A stretch of DNA of 64,000 nucleotides from Deinococcus fonticola (GTDB lineage Bacteria; Deinococcota; Deinococci; Deinococcales; Deinococcaceae), in the NCBI RefSeq assembly GCF_004634215.1, contig NZ_SMMH01000015.1, forward strand, positions 29,668 through 93,667. Reading direction: 5' to 3'. This document shows, piece after piece, positions 1 through 10,652 of this stretch. The notes beneath the pieces were generated by a model, which was not told the origin of the DNA, made no database searches, and saw only the letters and a list, made by a program, of their open reading frames with translations. How positions within the stretch are numbered: position 1 is the first letter of the stretch; each line of letters starts with the position of its first letter. Both the position numbers and the translations under genes were made by a program.

Positions 1-488
1 AATTTGCTGGCGCTGTACAGGCCGTTGGTGGCGGAGCGCCCGGCCACCGAGCCGATGTTCACGATGTGCCCGCTGCCCCGCGCCTGCATCTGCGGCAGCA
101 CCAGGCGCGTCATCTCGATGGGCGCTTCCAGGTTGACGCGCAGCACGCGCAGCGGATCCGGGTCGTCCCACCACCAGCCGCGCTCCACCGTGACGCCGGC
201 GTTGTTGATCAGCACGTCCACCCGCCCGAAGTGCGCCTGGGTGCGCTCCAGCAGGTGTCGGCGGCCCTCGTCGCTGGTCAGGTCGGTGGGTACGGCCAGG
301 ACGCGGCTGCCGCTGGGGTCGAGTTCGCGGGCCAGGGCGTGCAGCCGCTCGGCGCGGCGGGCCGCCAGCACCAGGGCGTACTGGCGCGCCGCGAGTTCCC
401 GAGCAGTGGCCTCGCCGATGCCGCTGCTCGCGCCGGTCAGCACGATCACGGGCCGCACGGAAGGGGAGGGGGGGAGGGTGCCGGTCAT
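1..488 (-). CDS. Short-chain dehydrogenase/reductase, partial (C-terminus beyond the window edge)
   Basis: NAD(P)-dependent oxidoreductase of the classical SDR family; the substrate cannot be told. Visible in order are the N-terminal Rossmann motif TGASSGIG (about residues 18-25), the NNAG motif (about 92-95), the catalytic Ser in NIGSVAG and the start of the active-site YxxxK (YSASK) exactly at base 1, so the last third is missing from the window. The ATG at 488 lies 6 nt after a TAGCAT hexamer (495-500 on the complementary strand), which fits a leaderless transcript. It is divergent from the subtilase gene, with only about 60 nt between them. The family call is firm; the substrate is unknown. 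Confidence 0.9.
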   Translation of the reverse strand, partial: MTGTLPPSPSVRPVIVLTGASSGIGEATARELAARQYALVLAARRAERLHALARELDPSGSRVLAVPTDLTSDEGRRHLLERTQAHFGRVDVLINNAGVTVERGWWWDDPDPLRVLRVNLEAPIEMTRLVLPQMQARGSGHIVNIGSVAGRSATNGLYSASK

Positions 489-550
489 GACGTGATGCTA
501 CCCCCACCCGCCTCTCAGGTGCCCGTCAGCGTGGGACGGGAAACTGGGGC

Positions 551-1855
551 GTGCGCCAAACTTCCTTGCTGCTGTCCCTGGCCCTCCTGCTGCCGCTGGC
601 CCTGGGCCAGACCATCCAGACTCAGACTGTGCCGCCCATTCCTGCCACGCCCCAGACGACGAATACATCCCCCAGGACTTCATTCCCGGCGACCTCATCC
701 CCGGCCACTGGCCCGATCACGCCGCCGACCGCCTTGCCGGAGATCGCGCCTGTCAGCGCCCCCACGCCCCGCCCCGCGCCGCCCCGGCTGCAACCCATCC
801 AGCCTGTCCCGGTGGCGCCCAGCGCTTCACTCAACCCCCCGACGCAGGGCGCCGCAGGCCGCGTGCCGACCGACCCGCTGTACCCGCAGCAGTGGGACAT
901 GGCGGCCATTCGTGTGCCGCAGGCCTGGGCGCTGCTGGGGGGGCAGGCGCAGACGCCAGTCACGGTCGCTGTGCTGGACACCGGATTCATTCTCACGCCG
1001 GAACTGGGGACGCGGCTGGTGAACGGCTTCGATTTCGTGTCCAGTGCCGCCCGCGCTGGAGACGGCGACGGTCGTGACGCCGACGCGCGGGGCAGCGGCC
1101 CCAATGCCTACCACGCCGAGGTGGTCAGCAACATCATCGCGGCGGCGCACGACGCCCAGGGTATGGCCGGCATCAACCCGCAGGCGCGGGTGGTGGCCGT
1201 GCGTGTGGCGGGCGTGGACGGCCTGATCGACCCGGTCGACCTGATCGACGGAATGCGCTGGGCGGCGGGCCTCAGCGTGCCGGGCACGCCGGTCAACCGT
1301 TTTCCGGCCAGGGTGCTGAACCTCAGCCTGTACGCCGATTTCATTCCGCTGACCGGCTGTGACCCGCGCATTCAGAAGGCCGTCGACGAGGTGACGGCGC
1401 GGGGCGTGCTGGTGGTGGTGGGGGCCGGCAACGACGACGCGGACGCGCGCGGGTACTCGCCCGCCGGGTGCCGCAACGTCCTGACCGTGACCAGTGTGGA
1501 CGCCGGCGCCCGGCGCCCCGCCTACGCCAACTGGGGCCTGAACGTGAACCTGGCGGCGCACGGCGGCGACAGCGGACAGCGCCTGACCCTCAGCAGCACG
1601 CTGGTTCCCTCTGGGGTTATGACGCCCGAGGGCGGCACCAGCCTGGCCGCGCCGCACGTGACCGGGGTGGCGAGCCTGATCCTGTCGCTGCGGCCGAAGC
1701 TTTCGCCCGCGCAGGTGAAAAATATGCTGCTGCTCTCGGCGAGCCCTTTTGCGGGTGGGCGCTGCGACCCGGACACCCGCAAAACCTGCGGGCGCGGGGT
1801 GCTGAACGCCGAGGCGGCCCTGAAACGGGCACTGGCGTCCAATCTCGGGAAATAA
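551..1855 (+). CDS. Secreted S8 family (subtilisin-like) serine peptidase
   Basis: Predicted exported serine protease of 434 aa. Residues 1-20 form a signal peptide, about 20-105 are a Pro/Thr/Ser-rich linker, and about 105-430 are the catalytic domain. The triad can be placed: Asp143 in VAVLDTGF, His188 in YHAEVV, Ser364 in GGTSLAAPH, with oxyanion Asn294 in GAGND. The His motif is unusual because HGT is replaced by HAE. Two Cys pairs near the C-terminus (CDPDTRKTC and the CDPR/AGC region) suggest disulfides outside the cytoplasm. The start is GTG, chosen because the signal peptide begins there; no clear ribosome-binding site is seen. The substrate is unknown. Confidence 0.88.
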   Translation: MRQTSLLLSLALLLPLALGQTIQTQTVPPIPATPQTTNTSPRTSFPATSSPATGPITPPTALPEIAPVSAPTPRPAPPRLQPIQPVPVAPSASLNPPTQGAAGRVPTDPLYPQQWDMAAIRVPQAWALLGGQAQTPVTVAVLDTGFILTPELGTRLVNGFDFVSSAARAGDGDGRDADARGSGPNAYHAEVVSNIIAAAHDAQGMAGINPQARVVAVRVAGVDGLIDPVDLIDGMRWAAGLSVPGTPVNRFPARVLNLSLYADFIPLTGCDPRIQKAVDEVTARGVLVVVGAGNDDADARGYSPAGCRNVLTVTSVDAGARRPAYANWGLNVNLAAHGGDSGQRLTLSSTLVPSGVMTPEGGTSLAAPHVTGVASLILSLRPKLSPAQVKNMLLLSASPFAGGRCDPDTRKTCGRGVLNAEAALKRALASNLGK

Positions 1856-1888
1856 TTTGCGTCAGGCTGGGGGCATGAGGACTTCAGC

Positions 1889-2059
1889 ATGAATACGCCG
1901 GCCTGGCGGGTGTGGCTGACCACCGCGCTGGTGTGCGGCTGGGGCATCCTGACCATCCGTTTCGTGCAGAAAGCAGAGTGGCCCTTCGCGCTGCTTTGCG
2001 GCCTGATGCTGCTCGTGAATGGCGTAACGTTGTGGCGGTTGACCCGCACCAGGCGTTGA
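1889..2059 (+). CDS. Small two-helix membrane protein (56 aa)
   Basis: I do not recognise the family. The ORF starts at ATG 1889 after a GAGG stretch about 8 nt upstream and ends at TGA 2057-2059. It encodes [10 protein letters not shown]..., with two hydrophobic segments (about residues 9-25 and 31-50) separated by a short charged loop, and a basic C-terminus (LTRTRR). It sits between the subtilase and M16 protease genes on the same strand, 33 nt after the subtilase stop, so it may be co-transcribed. It is supported only by composition, the ribosome-binding site and the clean fit in the gap. Confidence 0.5.
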   Translation: MNTPAWRVWLTTALVCGWGILTIRFVQKAEWPFALLCGLMLLVNGVTLWRLTRTRR

Positions 2060-2122
2060 CCCCTGCCCCCGATAGACCCGTTTTGCCCGGCCTTTTCTCC
2101 CGGATTCTTTCACGGAGGTTTC

Positions 2123-4903
2123 ATGCGTTACCCCGCCCTGCTGCTGCTCTCCGCCCTTCTGCTCAGCGCCCCGTCGGCCTACGCCCAGACGGCTGTCCCG
2201 GCCCCAGTTTCTATTCCGGCTCCTGCTCCGACTCAGAAAGCCCCGGTGGCGTTGCCGGCGGGCGTCACCTTCTTTACCGAGGTGGAAGGCATCCGCGAGT
2301 ACCGCCTGGCCAACGGCCTGAAGGTGCTGCTGTTTCCCGACACTTCCAAGACGACTTTTACCCTGAACGTCACCTACCTGGTGGGCAGCCGCCACGAGGG
2401 TTACGGCGAGACCGGCATGGCGCACCTGCTGGAGCACATGGTCTTCAAGGGCACGCCCACCAGCGGCAACATTCTGGAAAACCTCTCCAGGCGCGGCGCA
2501 AATTTCAACGGCACCACCAGCACGGACCGCACCAACTACTTCGAGACCCTGACCAACACCGGCGACAACCTGGCCTGGGCAGTCAAGATGGAAGCCGACC
2601 GCATGGTGAACAGCAAGGTGGCGGCCAGTGACCTGAAAACCGAGATGACGGTGGTACGCAACGAGTTCGAGAGCGGCGAAAACAGCCCCTTCAGCCTGCT
2701 GTACAAGGAGGTGCTGGCGGTCGCCTACGACTGGCACAACTACGGCAACACCACCATCGGCAACCGCAGCGACGTGGAGAACGTGCCGATTCAGAACCTC
2801 CAGGCCTTCTACAAACGCTATTACCAGCCGGACAACGCCGTGGTCACGCTGGCCGGCAACTTCGACGAGGCCGCCGCGCTGAAGCTGATCGCCGCCGAAT
2901 TCGGCAAGGTCGCCCGACCCACCCGCACGCTGCCGACCCTGTGGACGGTGGAAAATCCGCAGGACGGCGAACGCAGCGTGAACGTGCGCCGCGTCGGGGA
3001 TGAGCAGATTCTGCTGGCGGCCTACCACACCCCCAGCAGCGCCCACCCGGACGCGCCCGCCCTGGCCGTGCTGAACGAGATTCTGGCCGACGAACCCTCC
3101 GGACGGCTGTACAAGGCGCTGGTGCAGACCAAACTGGCGAACGACGCCGGCAGCTTCGATGTCGGTTCCGCCGACCCCGGCCTGCTGCTGTACTACGCCG
3201 TGCTGGGCAAGGGCGACAACCCCGCCCAGGCGCAGGCCACCCTGCTGCAAGTGGTCGAGCAGGCCGCCAGTACCCCTTTTACTGACGAGGATGTGGCGCG
3301 GGTGCGCAACCGCGTGGTCAGCAGTTACGAGCAGCTGCTCGCCAAGCCCGAATCGGTGGGCCTGACCTTGTCCGAGTCCATCGCAGCCGGTGACTGGCGG
3401 CTGCTGTTCAAGAACCGCGACGACCTGGAAAAAGTGACGGCGGCCGATGTCCGGCGCGTCGCCCAGACCTACCTGAAACCCAGCAACCGCACCCTGGGGG
3501 CCTTTATCCCCACCGAAAAACCGGACCGCGTAACGGTCACCGCCGCGCCCAGGGTCGAGGATCTGCTCAAGGGCTACGTGGGCCGCGCCGCGCAGGCCGC
3601 CGGCGAGACCATCGCCCCGGAACCCGCCGCGCTGGAAGCCCGCACCACCCGCGAAACGCTGGGCAACGTGAAACTGGCCCTGCTGCCCAAAAAGACCCGG
3701 GGTGAGCGCGTCGAAATGGTCATCAACCTGAACTTCGGCAACGCGCAGACCGCTACGGCCGGGCAGGACAGCGCCGACTTCATCGCGCCGCTGCTCAAGC
3801 GCGGCAGCGCGGGCCTGACCCGCCAGCAGCTGAACGACCAGCTCGAAGCCATGAAAACGCAGCTCAGCGTGTCGGGCGGCGCGACCGGGGCCAGCATTCG
3901 CCTCAGCACGGACCGCCAGCACCTGCCCGAGGCGCTGAAACTGGTGCGTAAGGTGTTGCGCGAACCCACCTTCCCCGAGGCCGACTTCGAGGAAATCAGG
4001 AAAGCCAGCCTGGATGGCGCCGAGGCCAGCCGCAACGAGCCGCAGGCGGTGGCGGGCCTGGCCCTCTCGCGCACCTTTATGCCGCAGGGCGCGAAGCGCG
4101 GAGACCTTTTCTACGTGCCCACCCTGGACGAGGGGATTGCCGACGTGAAAGCCGTGACGCTTGCTCAGGTCAAGGACTACTACAAGACCGTGTGGGGCGC
4201 GGCGCAGGCCCAGGTGGGCGTGGTCGGCGACTTCGACCCGGCCACCATCCGCGCCGCCATCCCGGACCTTCTGGGCGGCTTCACCAGCGGCGTGAAGTAC
4301 GAGCGCGTGGTGGCCCCGCTGACCACCCCCAGGGCGCAGGACATCGTGCTGAACGTGCCCGACAAGGCCAACGCCGTCTACCTGGCCCGGCTGAACTTCC
4401 CGCTGCGCGACGACCAGGCCGATTACGCCGCCCTGGCAGTCGCCATGCGGATCTTCGGGGGCGGCACCGACTCGCGCCTGTTTAACCGCCTGCGCCAGAA
4501 AGAAGGCCTCAGTTACGGCGTGGGCGGCGACATCAACGTCAGCAGCCTCGACGAGAAGGCCAGTTACAGCAGTTACGCCATCTTCAACCCCAACGTGACC
4601 GACAAGGTCGCCGGCGCCATGCGCGAGGAACTGGCCCGCGTGCTGAAAGACGGCTTCACCGCGCAGGAGATCGAAACCGCCAGAAGCGCCATCCTGCAGG
4701 AAAGCCGCCTGGCCCGCAGCAGCGACAGCGGCCTGGCCGCCGCCCTTGCCAGCCAGTCCTTCCTGAACCGCACCTACGCCTTCAGCGCCGACCTGGAAAC
4801 CAAAATCAAGGCCGTGACGCCCGAGATGGCCCGCGCGGCGCTGGCGAAGTATGTCAACCCTGACAATCTGGTGATCGTCCGCGCCGGGACGTTCCAGAAG
4901 TAA
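2123..4903 (+). CDS. M16 family zinc metallopeptidase (two-repeat, secreted)
   Basis: Predicted exported or periplasmic zinc peptidase of the insulinase/PqqL-like M16 family, 926 aa, carrying both the active N-terminal half and the inactive C-terminal half in one chain. Residues 1-22 are a signal peptide ending at AYA-Q. The inverted zinc motif HLLEH is at residues 101-105, and the distal acidic zinc ligand lies in the following [10 protein letters not shown] stretch (about residue 180). The second repeat begins near residue 480 and lacks HxxEH, as is usual. A good ribosome-binding site (GGAGG, 4 nt before ATG) fixes the start. The physiological substrate is unknown; peptide turnover in the envelope is the usual role. 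Confidence 0.92.
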   Translation: MRYPALLLLSALLLSAPSAYAQTAVPAPVSIPAPAPTQKAPVALPAGVTFFTEVEGIREYRLANGLKVLLFPDTSKTTFTLNVTYLVGSRHEGYGETGMAHLLEHMVFKGTPTSGNILENLSRRGANFNGTTSTDRTNYFETLTNTGDNLAWAVKMEADRMVNSKVAASDLKTEMTVVRNEFESGENSPFSLLYKEVLAVAYDWHNYGNTTIGNRSDVENVPIQNLQAFYKRYYQPDNAVVTLAGNFDEAAALKLIAAEFGKVARPTRTLPTLWTVENPQDGERSVNVRRVGDEQILLAAYHTPSSAHPDAPALAVLNEILADEPSGRLYKALVQTKLANDAGSFDVGSADPGLLLYYAVLGKGDNPAQAQATLLQVVEQAASTPFTDEDVARVRNRVVSSYEQLLAKPESVGLTLSESIAAGDWRLLFKNRDDLEKVTAADVRRVAQTYLKPSNRTLGAFIPTEKPDRVTVTAAPRVEDLLKGYVGRAAQAAGETIAPEPAALEARTTRETLGNVKLALLPKKTRGERVEMVINLNFGNAQTATAGQDSADFIAPLLKRGSAGLTRQQLNDQLEAMKTQLSVSGGATGASIRLSTDRQHLPEALKLVRKVLREPTFPEADFEEIRKASLDGAEASRNEPQAVAGLALSRTFMPQGAKRGDLFYVPTLDEGIADVKAVTLAQVKDYYKTVWGAAQAQVGVVGDFDPATIRAAIPDLLGGFTSGVKYERVVAPLTTPRAQDIVLNVPDKANAVYLARLNFPLRDDQADYAALAVAMRIFGGGTDSRLFNRLRQKEGLSYGVGGDINVSSLDEKASYSSYAIFNPNVTDKVAGAMREELARVLKDGFTAQEIETARSAILQESRLARSSDSGLAAALASQSFLNRTYAFSADLETKIKAVTPEMARAALAKYVNPDNLVIVRAGTFQK

Positions 4904-4928
4904 GCGGCGCCCAGAAGTTGAGGGGTGC

Positions 4929-4964
4929 GGGGAAAGTAAGCCGGGTGGCTTACCCGTTTTCCCC
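4929..4964. other. Long inverted repeat between the M16 gene and the trpS leader
   Basis: GTAAGCC (4936-4942) and GGCTTAC (4947-4953) form a perfect 7-bp dyad. It is flanked by GGGGAAA upstream and TTTTCCCC downstream, which can extend the stem. It could terminate the M16 transcript, although it lacks a proper U-run. It also overlaps where the -35 region of the trpS leader promoter should be, so it could be an operator. I cannot decide between these. Confidence 0.5.
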
Positions 4965-4970
4965 ATGAGG

Positions 4971-5050
4971 TAAATTGAGTCCATGAGTTTCGCTGCACAG
5001 GTCTGGTGGTGGCCCGCTTAGCCGGGTGACCCCAGACTGTGCCTTTCCAC
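4971..5050 (+). promoter_or_regulatory. trpS leader: promoter and alternative hairpins of a tryptophan attenuator
   Basis: A -10 hexamer TAAATT (4971-4976) is followed 6 nt later by the leader-peptide ATG. Segment 1 (4995-5006, containing the first Trp codon) can pair with segment 2 (5032-5042) through 11 bp with one bulge, and this hairpin encloses the other Trp codons. The end of segment 2 (GCCTT, 5041-5045) can pair instead with AAGGC (5052-5056), the 5' arm of the downstream terminator, giving a short antiterminator. This is the geometry of ribosome-mediated attenuation: stalling on Trp codons frees segment 2 and prevents termination. The pairings are drawn by eye. Confidence 0.75.
4983..5021 (+). 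CDS. trpL: Trp-rich leader peptide of trpS (12 aa)
   Basis: The ORF encodes [12 protein letters not shown] and stops at TAG 5019-5021. Three consecutive TGG codons (5004-5012) sit inside the first hairpin of the leader. Its ATG follows the -10 hexamer by 6 nt, so the peptide is probably translated from a leaderless 5' end. Its role would be to sense charged tRNA-Trp and set termination at 5052-5088 before trpS. Three adjacent Trp codons in a 12-codon ORF just upstream of trpS are very unlikely by chance. Confidence 0.85.
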   Translation: MSFAAQVWWWPA

Positions 5051-5051
5051 C

Positions 5052-6124
<1,073 letters not shown>

Positions 6125-6168
6125 GTCAACTGGCTTAATGTTGACCGTAGCGGCTTACCATGAAGTGA

Positions 6169-7524
6169 ATGACCCAACCAGAAAGTACCGTTCCAGCAAG
6201 GATCGACCGCACGACTGCCACCACGGATTTGCAGGCCTTGCAGACCATTCTCGAAGAGCGGTTTGCTTATCTGCATGCCAGTAAGTTCGGGCAAGGTCTG
6301 CCGGAACTCCTGACTCAGCTTCAGGCTAATTTGCCGGAGCAGCAGAGTGTGACCGACTGGGCCGCCACCATTCAGGGTTTACTGAGTCGCAGTCTCGATG
6401 GTCACGCCCGCGTGCGTGAATTCAAGCCGATCAGCGGGGCCATTCCGGCCCTATTTCACGTTGCTGGCAACGATGTGGTGGCCGTTAAGCTAGATCGTTC
6501 TGACTTTCTGCTTCCTGGGTGCCCGTTTCTGAAGGCTATTGATGGTCGACCTGTTTCGGAATGGTTGCCCGTGGTGGGATCACTGGTGGCGGGTGAAGGG
6601 GCTTCCTGGCGGCGTGAGCGGACGGTCAGGGGACTGCTCTGGCTTCAGCAGTGGCGGCGCAAGTTGAAGCTGCCAGAAACTCCGGAAGCCACCCTGACGC
6701 TTCAGGGCGTGGCGGGAACAAGGAACCTTGTGGTGACGCTGATCCCGGACAAACCCGATTACGGTGTGTGGCCTGCGCCCGGCTCACGCTGGTTAGGACA
6801 GGTGGGTTATCTGCGTCTGCCCGCCATGTCTCCTCGCGCCGCTCAGGAAATCCAGCAGTGGCTTCCGGAATTCCAGTCGGCGCAGGGTCTGATTGTCGAT
6901 CTGCGCGGGAATTCTGGTGGTATGCGTGAAGCATTTCTTCCCCTGCTGCGGGCGCTTCAGCCAGGCGGGGCCGGGCCAAGAGTGGTGAATGTGGCGTGCA
7001 GTCGCCAGTCGAACACGGAAAGTGCCACGCGTATGGCCGGAAGGGGGCTGTTTCCAGAGGGCAGTGATCACTGGACAGCGCAGGAGAAGGCCGTTATTGA
7101 GCAGTTCAAACCTTCCTTTAAACCGAACTGGACGCCACCTCCAGGGCAATTCGGCGACTGGCATTTCATGCTGGTTCACCCTGCCGGGCCAGCGGAACCC
7201 GCTGCCACCTGCCCGGTGGTGATTTTGACGGACGGGATGTGTTTCAGTGCCACGGATATTTTCCTGTGCGGCGTCAAGGGACTGCCAAACGTGACGATCA
7301 TGGGTGAAAGCAGCGGTGGCGGCAGCGGTTCAGCCATGACTTATGTGCTGCCCAGCGGAGTGCAGTTCCGGGTGGCGTCGATGGCCTCATTTAAACCATC
7401 CGGCGAACTGCTGGAAGGTCATGGCACTCCCGTGGATATTCAGGTGGTTCCTTCACCAGAGTCGTTCCTCCGGGACGGTCCGGACAGTGTTTTACAGCGG
7501 GCGTTGAGTCTCCTTACCGCCTGA
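6169..7524 (+). CDS. S41 family (C-terminal-processing/tricorn-like) peptidase
   Basis: Putative serine peptidase of family S41, 451 aa, with no obvious signal peptide. The N-terminal 220 residues contain a helical region and a PDZ-like segment. The C-terminal catalytic fold has the IVDLRGNSGG strand-turn (about 242-252) and the nucleophile region TDGMCFSATD, with Ser360 as the likely catalytic residue, followed by GESSGGGSGS. The ATG lies 7 nt after TACCAT (6156-6161), so it is probably leaderless. The coding sequence is visibly less GC-rich than its neighbours, with many T-ending codons, which may mean later acquisition. The substrate is unknown. Confidence 0.8.
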   Translation: MTQPESTVPARIDRTTATTDLQALQTILEERFAYLHASKFGQGLPELLTQLQANLPEQQSVTDWAATIQGLLSRSLDGHARVREFKPISGAIPALFHVAGNDVVAVKLDRSDFLLPGCPFLKAIDGRPVSEWLPVVGSLVAGEGASWRRERTVRGLLWLQQWRRKLKLPETPEATLTLQGVAGTRNLVVTLIPDKPDYGVWPAPGSRWLGQVGYLRLPAMSPRAAQEIQQWLPEFQSAQGLIVDLRGNSGGMREAFLPLLRALQPGGAGPRVVNVACSRQSNTESATRMAGRGLFPEGSDHWTAQEKAVIEQFKPSFKPNWTPPPGQFGDWHFMLVHPAGPAEPAATCPVVILTDGMCFSATDIFLCGVKGLPNVTIMGESSGGGSGSAMTYVLPSGVQFRVASMASFKPSGELLEGHGTPVDIQVVPSPESFLRDGPDSVLQRALSLLTA

Positions 7525-7638
7525 GATACCCTCACAGCCCTCACCACCTTTGACCATGTTTCTTGAGTGCGTTCGTGTTAACCTTATTGCTGGAGGCCGG
7601 GGCAGGGTGGTTGGTGCTGCCCTGGCGAAATTCGACCT

Positions 7639-8766
7639 ATGGACTATTACGAACTGCTGGGCGTGGCGAAGACCGCCAGTGCCGACGAAATCAAGAGTGC
7701 TTACCGCAAACTGGCCCTGAAGTACCACCCCGACCGCAACAAGGAGGCGGGCGCGGCCGAGAAGTTCACGCAGATCAACGAGGCTTACTCGGTCTTGAGC
7801 GACGCCGAGAAACGCGCCCACTACGACCGTTTCGGTTCCGCGCCGGGCGCGGGGATGCCGGGCGGCGACCCGTTCGGTGGGATGGGCGGCGCGGGCTTCG
7901 ACCCGATGGACATTTTCGAGCAGCTGTTCGGCGGCGCGATGGGAGGTATGGGAGGCCGGGGGCGGCGTGGCCCGGCGCGCGGCGACGACATCGAGACCGA
8001 GGCGCGGGTCACGCTGGAGCAGGCGCGGGCCGGCGAGGAAGTGGACGTGCCGGTGGACCGCCTGACCACCTGCGAGCACTGCCACGGCGACAAGACTGAG
8101 CCGGGCGGCAAACCCCCGGTGACCTGCACGACCTGCGGCGGAGCCGGCGCGGTGCGTGCCCAGGCCCGCACGATTTTTGGCGTGGTGGAAACCCAGCAGG
8201 TGTGCAGCACCTGTAAAGGCGAGGGCAAACTGATCGTCGACCCGTGCACGGTCTGCAAGGGCCGGGGGCGTACCCTGAAGGGCGAGACCGTGAAAGTGAA
8301 GCTGCCCAAGGGAATCGACGAGGGCTACCGCATTCGCGTGGCCGGCAAGGGCAACGAGGGGCCGGGCGGCAACGGTGACCTGTACGTCCACATCGAGATG
8401 GAGCCGCACGGCGAACTGCGCCGCGAGGCCGAGCACCTGATTTTCCCCGCCAGAATAGGGTTCGCCACGGCAGCGCTGGGTGGCCAGGTGACCGTGCCCA
8501 CGCTGGACGGCCCGCAGGTCGTGGAAGTCAAGCCGGGCACGCAGCACGGCGAGCTGCACCGCCTGCGCGGGCAGGGCATGCCGCGCCTCCAGGCCCCCGG
8601 TACGGGTGACCTGATCGTGGCGTACGACGTGGTGGTGCCAAGGACCCTCAACGACGAGGCGCGGGCGGCGCTCAGGGCCTACGCGGCGGCGGTGGGCGAC
8701 GAGGTGCCCGCCGAGAAGCACGAGGGGTTCTTCGACAAGGTAGGCAAGATTTTCCGGGGCGACTGA
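7639..8766 (+). CDS. dnaJ: Molecular chaperone DnaJ (class I, full domain set)
   Basis: Hsp40 co-chaperone that stimulates the DnaK ATPase and binds unfolded protein, 375 aa. Its parts are a J domain at residues 1-70 with the HPD loop, a Gly/Phe/Met-rich linker at about 75-115, a zinc-binding domain at about 145-215 with four CxxC motifs (CEHC, CTTC, CSTC, CTVC), and the C-terminal substrate-binding beta domains. No dnaK or grpE is next to it, so it may be a stand-alone second DnaJ. A CTTGAGT heptamer at 7562-7568, the left half of the HspR (HAIR) operator, lies upstream, but a matching right half is not clear. Confidence 0.95.
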   Translation: MDYYELLGVAKTASADEIKSAYRKLALKYHPDRNKEAGAAEKFTQINEAYSVLSDAEKRAHYDRFGSAPGAGMPGGDPFGGMGGAGFDPMDIFEQLFGGAMGGMGGRGRRGPARGDDIETEARVTLEQARAGEEVDVPVDRLTTCEHCHGDKTEPGGKPPVTCTTCGGAGAVRAQARTIFGVVETQQVCSTCKGEGKLIVDPCTVCKGRGRTLKGETVKVKLPKGIDEGYRIRVAGKGNEGPGGNGDLYVHIEMEPHGELRREAEHLIFPARIGFATAALGGQVTVPTLDGPQVVEVKPGTQHGELHRLRGQGMPRLQAPGTGDLIVAYDVVVPRTLNDEARAALRAYAAAVGDEVPAEKHEGFFDKVGKIFRGD

Positions 8767-8815
8767 AGGTTCTCCCGGCCTTCAACAACGTGCGTTAAGT
8801 GACGCCCAACGCTTT

Positions 8816-8842
8816 CCCCCGGTGTTCTTGCCGGGGGTTTTT
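8816..8842 (+). terminator. Intrinsic terminator after dnaJ
   Basis: CCCCCGG (8816-8822), an 8-nt loop, CCGGGGG (8831-8837), then TTTTT. It is a textbook rho-independent terminator about 50 nt after the dnaJ stop. Confidence 0.85.
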
Positions 8843-8851
8843 CAGTGCGAA

Positions 8852-8982
8852 CTAGAGCAGTTCTCCGAATTCCGCGCGCTGGAGAACTTCACCCCAGCGC
8901 GCTCCATTCTCCGTTCTGCTCGTTTAAATTCACTCGCTCCGCTCGAACAAAAAGCACTGCGTTCTTTTGTCAAATGTTCTAG
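8852..8982 (-). repeat. Dispersed intergenic repeat, copy 1 (131 bp)
   Basis: On the minus strand this stretch matches the element at 55873-55978. Both begin CTAGA(A/G)CAT, continue with GACAAAAGAACGC then GTGCTTTTTGT, and end with a GAATTCGGAGA/GAGTTCGGAGA block and CTGCTCT. The first part folds as an ACAAAA/TTTTTGT hairpin. The second part here has a perfect 9-bp stem (GCGCGCTGG/CCAGCGCGC) that differs in sequence in copy 2. The CTAG end merges into the -10 hexamer (TAGGCT) of the gene at 8992. It looks like a small non-coding repetitive element of the Deinococcus type. Confidence 0.8.
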
Positions 8983-8991
8983 GCTGGGGGC

Positions 8992-9807
8992 ATGAGTCCA
9001 TCCATTCCTGTTCCCACGGCCCTGGGCCGGGTCATCGACCTGAAGTACCCCTCGAACCGCTGGGCGGTGCTGGGCAGCCTGGGGGCGGCGGCGGCGGCCA
9101 GGGCAGCGGGGTGTTCCTGGGCCGGCAGCCTGCGCGTGGGCCTGGCGGGCTTCGCGGCGTGGGCGCTGGCCCGTGAACTGGATCCGGACGCGCCCCGCAG
9201 CGCGAACCTGGCCCTGCCCCTGGCGGCGCTGGCCACCTGGCAGGCCGGGGAGGAAAGTGATGATGTGGCAGAACTCGCGGCTCTGCTGCCGGCCTTTACC
9301 AGCCTGGCGGGCCTGCGTTTCGCCACCGAAAGCACCGGGGACGCGCCGCGCTGGTACGACTCACTGGCGCTGACGGGGGCCACGGCGGCGACCGGGCAGG
9401 CGGGTGACCACGCCTCGGCGCTGCTGCCCGCGCTGGCTGTGGCCGCCTCGCTGCTGGCCCGCGACGGCCTGGAGCCGCCCGCCTGGCTGGCCCCGCTGCT
9501 GGCCGCCGCTGCCCTGGTACCGCAGGTCTGGCCGGACGCCCTTCACCTGCCCGAGCGCCGGGACAATGCATCGGCAGCCCTGGCGGGCGCAGCACTGCTT
9601 CTGAGCCCCTTCCTGTTGCCGCGGGAAGGCGTGGACAGTGAAACCGACAACGGTCAGCGCCGACTGTCGCCCGAGCGCCTCCAGGCGGCGCGGCTGGTGG
9701 TCCTGACTGGCGTGGGGCTGGGGGTGGCCGGGGGGCAGGCACCGGCTGCCATCCCACTGGCGGCGGCCAGCCTGATGATCGGGTTACGCCGGGCGCTCCG
9801 GGCCTGA
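8992..9807 (+). CDS. Hypothetical Ala/Leu-rich, membrane-like protein (271 aa)
   Basis: I do not recognise the family. The protein is dominated by Ala, Leu and Gly with several hydrophobic stretches (about residues 25-60, 70-85, 135-175, 185-205, 235-265) that could be short transmembrane helices, broken by charged loops such as LPERRDN and EGVDSETDN. The start at ATG 8992 is supported by TAGGCT (8980-8985) 6 nt upstream, and this -10 is formed at the end of the dispersed repeat. A membrane location is an inference. Confidence 0.6.
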   Translation: MSPSIPVPTALGRVIDLKYPSNRWAVLGSLGAAAAARAAGCSWAGSLRVGLAGFAAWALARELDPDAPRSANLALPLAALATWQAGEESDDVAELAALLPAFTSLAGLRFATESTGDAPRWYDSLALTGATAATGQAGDHASALLPALAVAASLLARDGLEPPAWLAPLLAAAALVPQVWPDALHLPERRDNASAALAGAALLLSPFLLPREGVDSETDNGQRRLSPERLQAARLVVLTGVGLGVAGGQAPAAIPLAAASLMIGLRRALRA

Positions 9808-9869
9808 AACTGAAGCCTTCAGGGCCGCGCTGTCCTTCGGGGCTGCGCGGCCCTTCATCGTTGGGCACT

Positions 9870-10652
9870 TTAGGACTGATTGGCTTGGGGTGGGGTGTCC
9901 GGCACGTCTTTGGGCACGGCGTCGGTCTTCTCGACCACCTTCTGCGGCACGTCTTTTTTGTCCACCACTTCCACCTGCGGGCCGGCCTCAGCGGGCCGGG
10001 TGACGTTACGGCGCAGCATGTCCTCTACCTGCGCCCGGGTGCGGGCCAGCGATTGGAACGCGAAACGGCGCTGCAACATGCGCCCGAACAGTCTGAAGCC
10101 CAGGCGGTAGAGCGGATTGCGAATGTGCCCGGTTTTCGAGATGGCATGAATCTTGAACACCACCCGCCCGCTGTTCAGGTATTTGTGCACCGTGAACTCG
10201 ATCTGGCCCTGCTCGTAGTGGCCTTCCAGCGTCGTGTAGTGATATCCCCACACCGCCTCGTGCTCGCCGTCTGGGAGGGGACGAATCTCGCCGACCACGC
10301 CGCCCACCCGCACCCCGAACCAGAAGGTGAACACCAGAAACCGCGCCCGCAGCACCATCACCCGGTCTTGCAGGGGCGAGTCCGGCAGGAAGATCCCGGT
10401 GATCAGGTTGGGCGGCGGAAACGAGTAATTGCGCAGCACCTGCTGGGCCGCCCCAAAGGAACCGCCCGACTCGGGAATGCCCGGCTGCTCGGGGGGCAAC
10501 TCCTGCTCGTAATCGTCAATGTGCCAGCCGTGTTCGGCCGTGTACTCGCTCACACGCTGCTCGTCGAAACTGCTTTTGGCCTGGCTGTACTCCTCCAGCC
10601 GGGCTTTCTGCACCTCGTACAGCGGCGGGCGCGTGCGCCGGGGGCGAATCAC
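9870..10652 (-). CDS. DUF1990-like protein, second member of a tandem pair
   Basis: Function unknown; 260 aa. A central region (about residues 70-210) resembles the DUF1990/UPF0548 fold: a YHYTTLEGH(Y)E...QIEFTV core followed by a basic YRLGFRLFGRMLQRRF segment. It shares the TLEGH-E-G-I-F and F-IH-(S/A)-S spacing with the neighbour at 10649-11239, so the two are probably paralogues. The C-terminus is charged and Pro/Val/Lys-rich. GTG 10652 overlaps the stop of the upstream gene (GTGA), so the two are translationally coupled; a longer in-frame extension into the neighbour is rejected. The family assignment is tentative. Confidence 0.65.
   Translation of the reverse strand: MIRPRRTRPPLYEVQKARLEEYSQAKSSFDEQRVSEYTAEHGWHIDDYEQELPPEQPGIPESGGSFGAAQQVLRNYSFPPPNLITGIFLPDSPLQDRVMVLRARFLVFTFWFGVRVGGVVGEIRPLPDGEHEAVWGYHYTTLEGHYEQGQIEFTVHKYLNSGRVVFKIHAISKTGHIRNPLYRLGFRLFGRMLQRRFAFQSLARTRAQVEDMLRRNVTRPAEAGPQVEVVDKKDVPQKVVEKTDAVPKDVPDTPPQANQS

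Noticed and set aside
1862..4984. Uninterrupted 1040-codon reading frame on the minus strand opposite the M16 protease
   Set aside because: It is antisense to a clear M16 gene, has the His/Gly/Val-rich composition of shadow frames in GC-rich DNA, and shows no domain.
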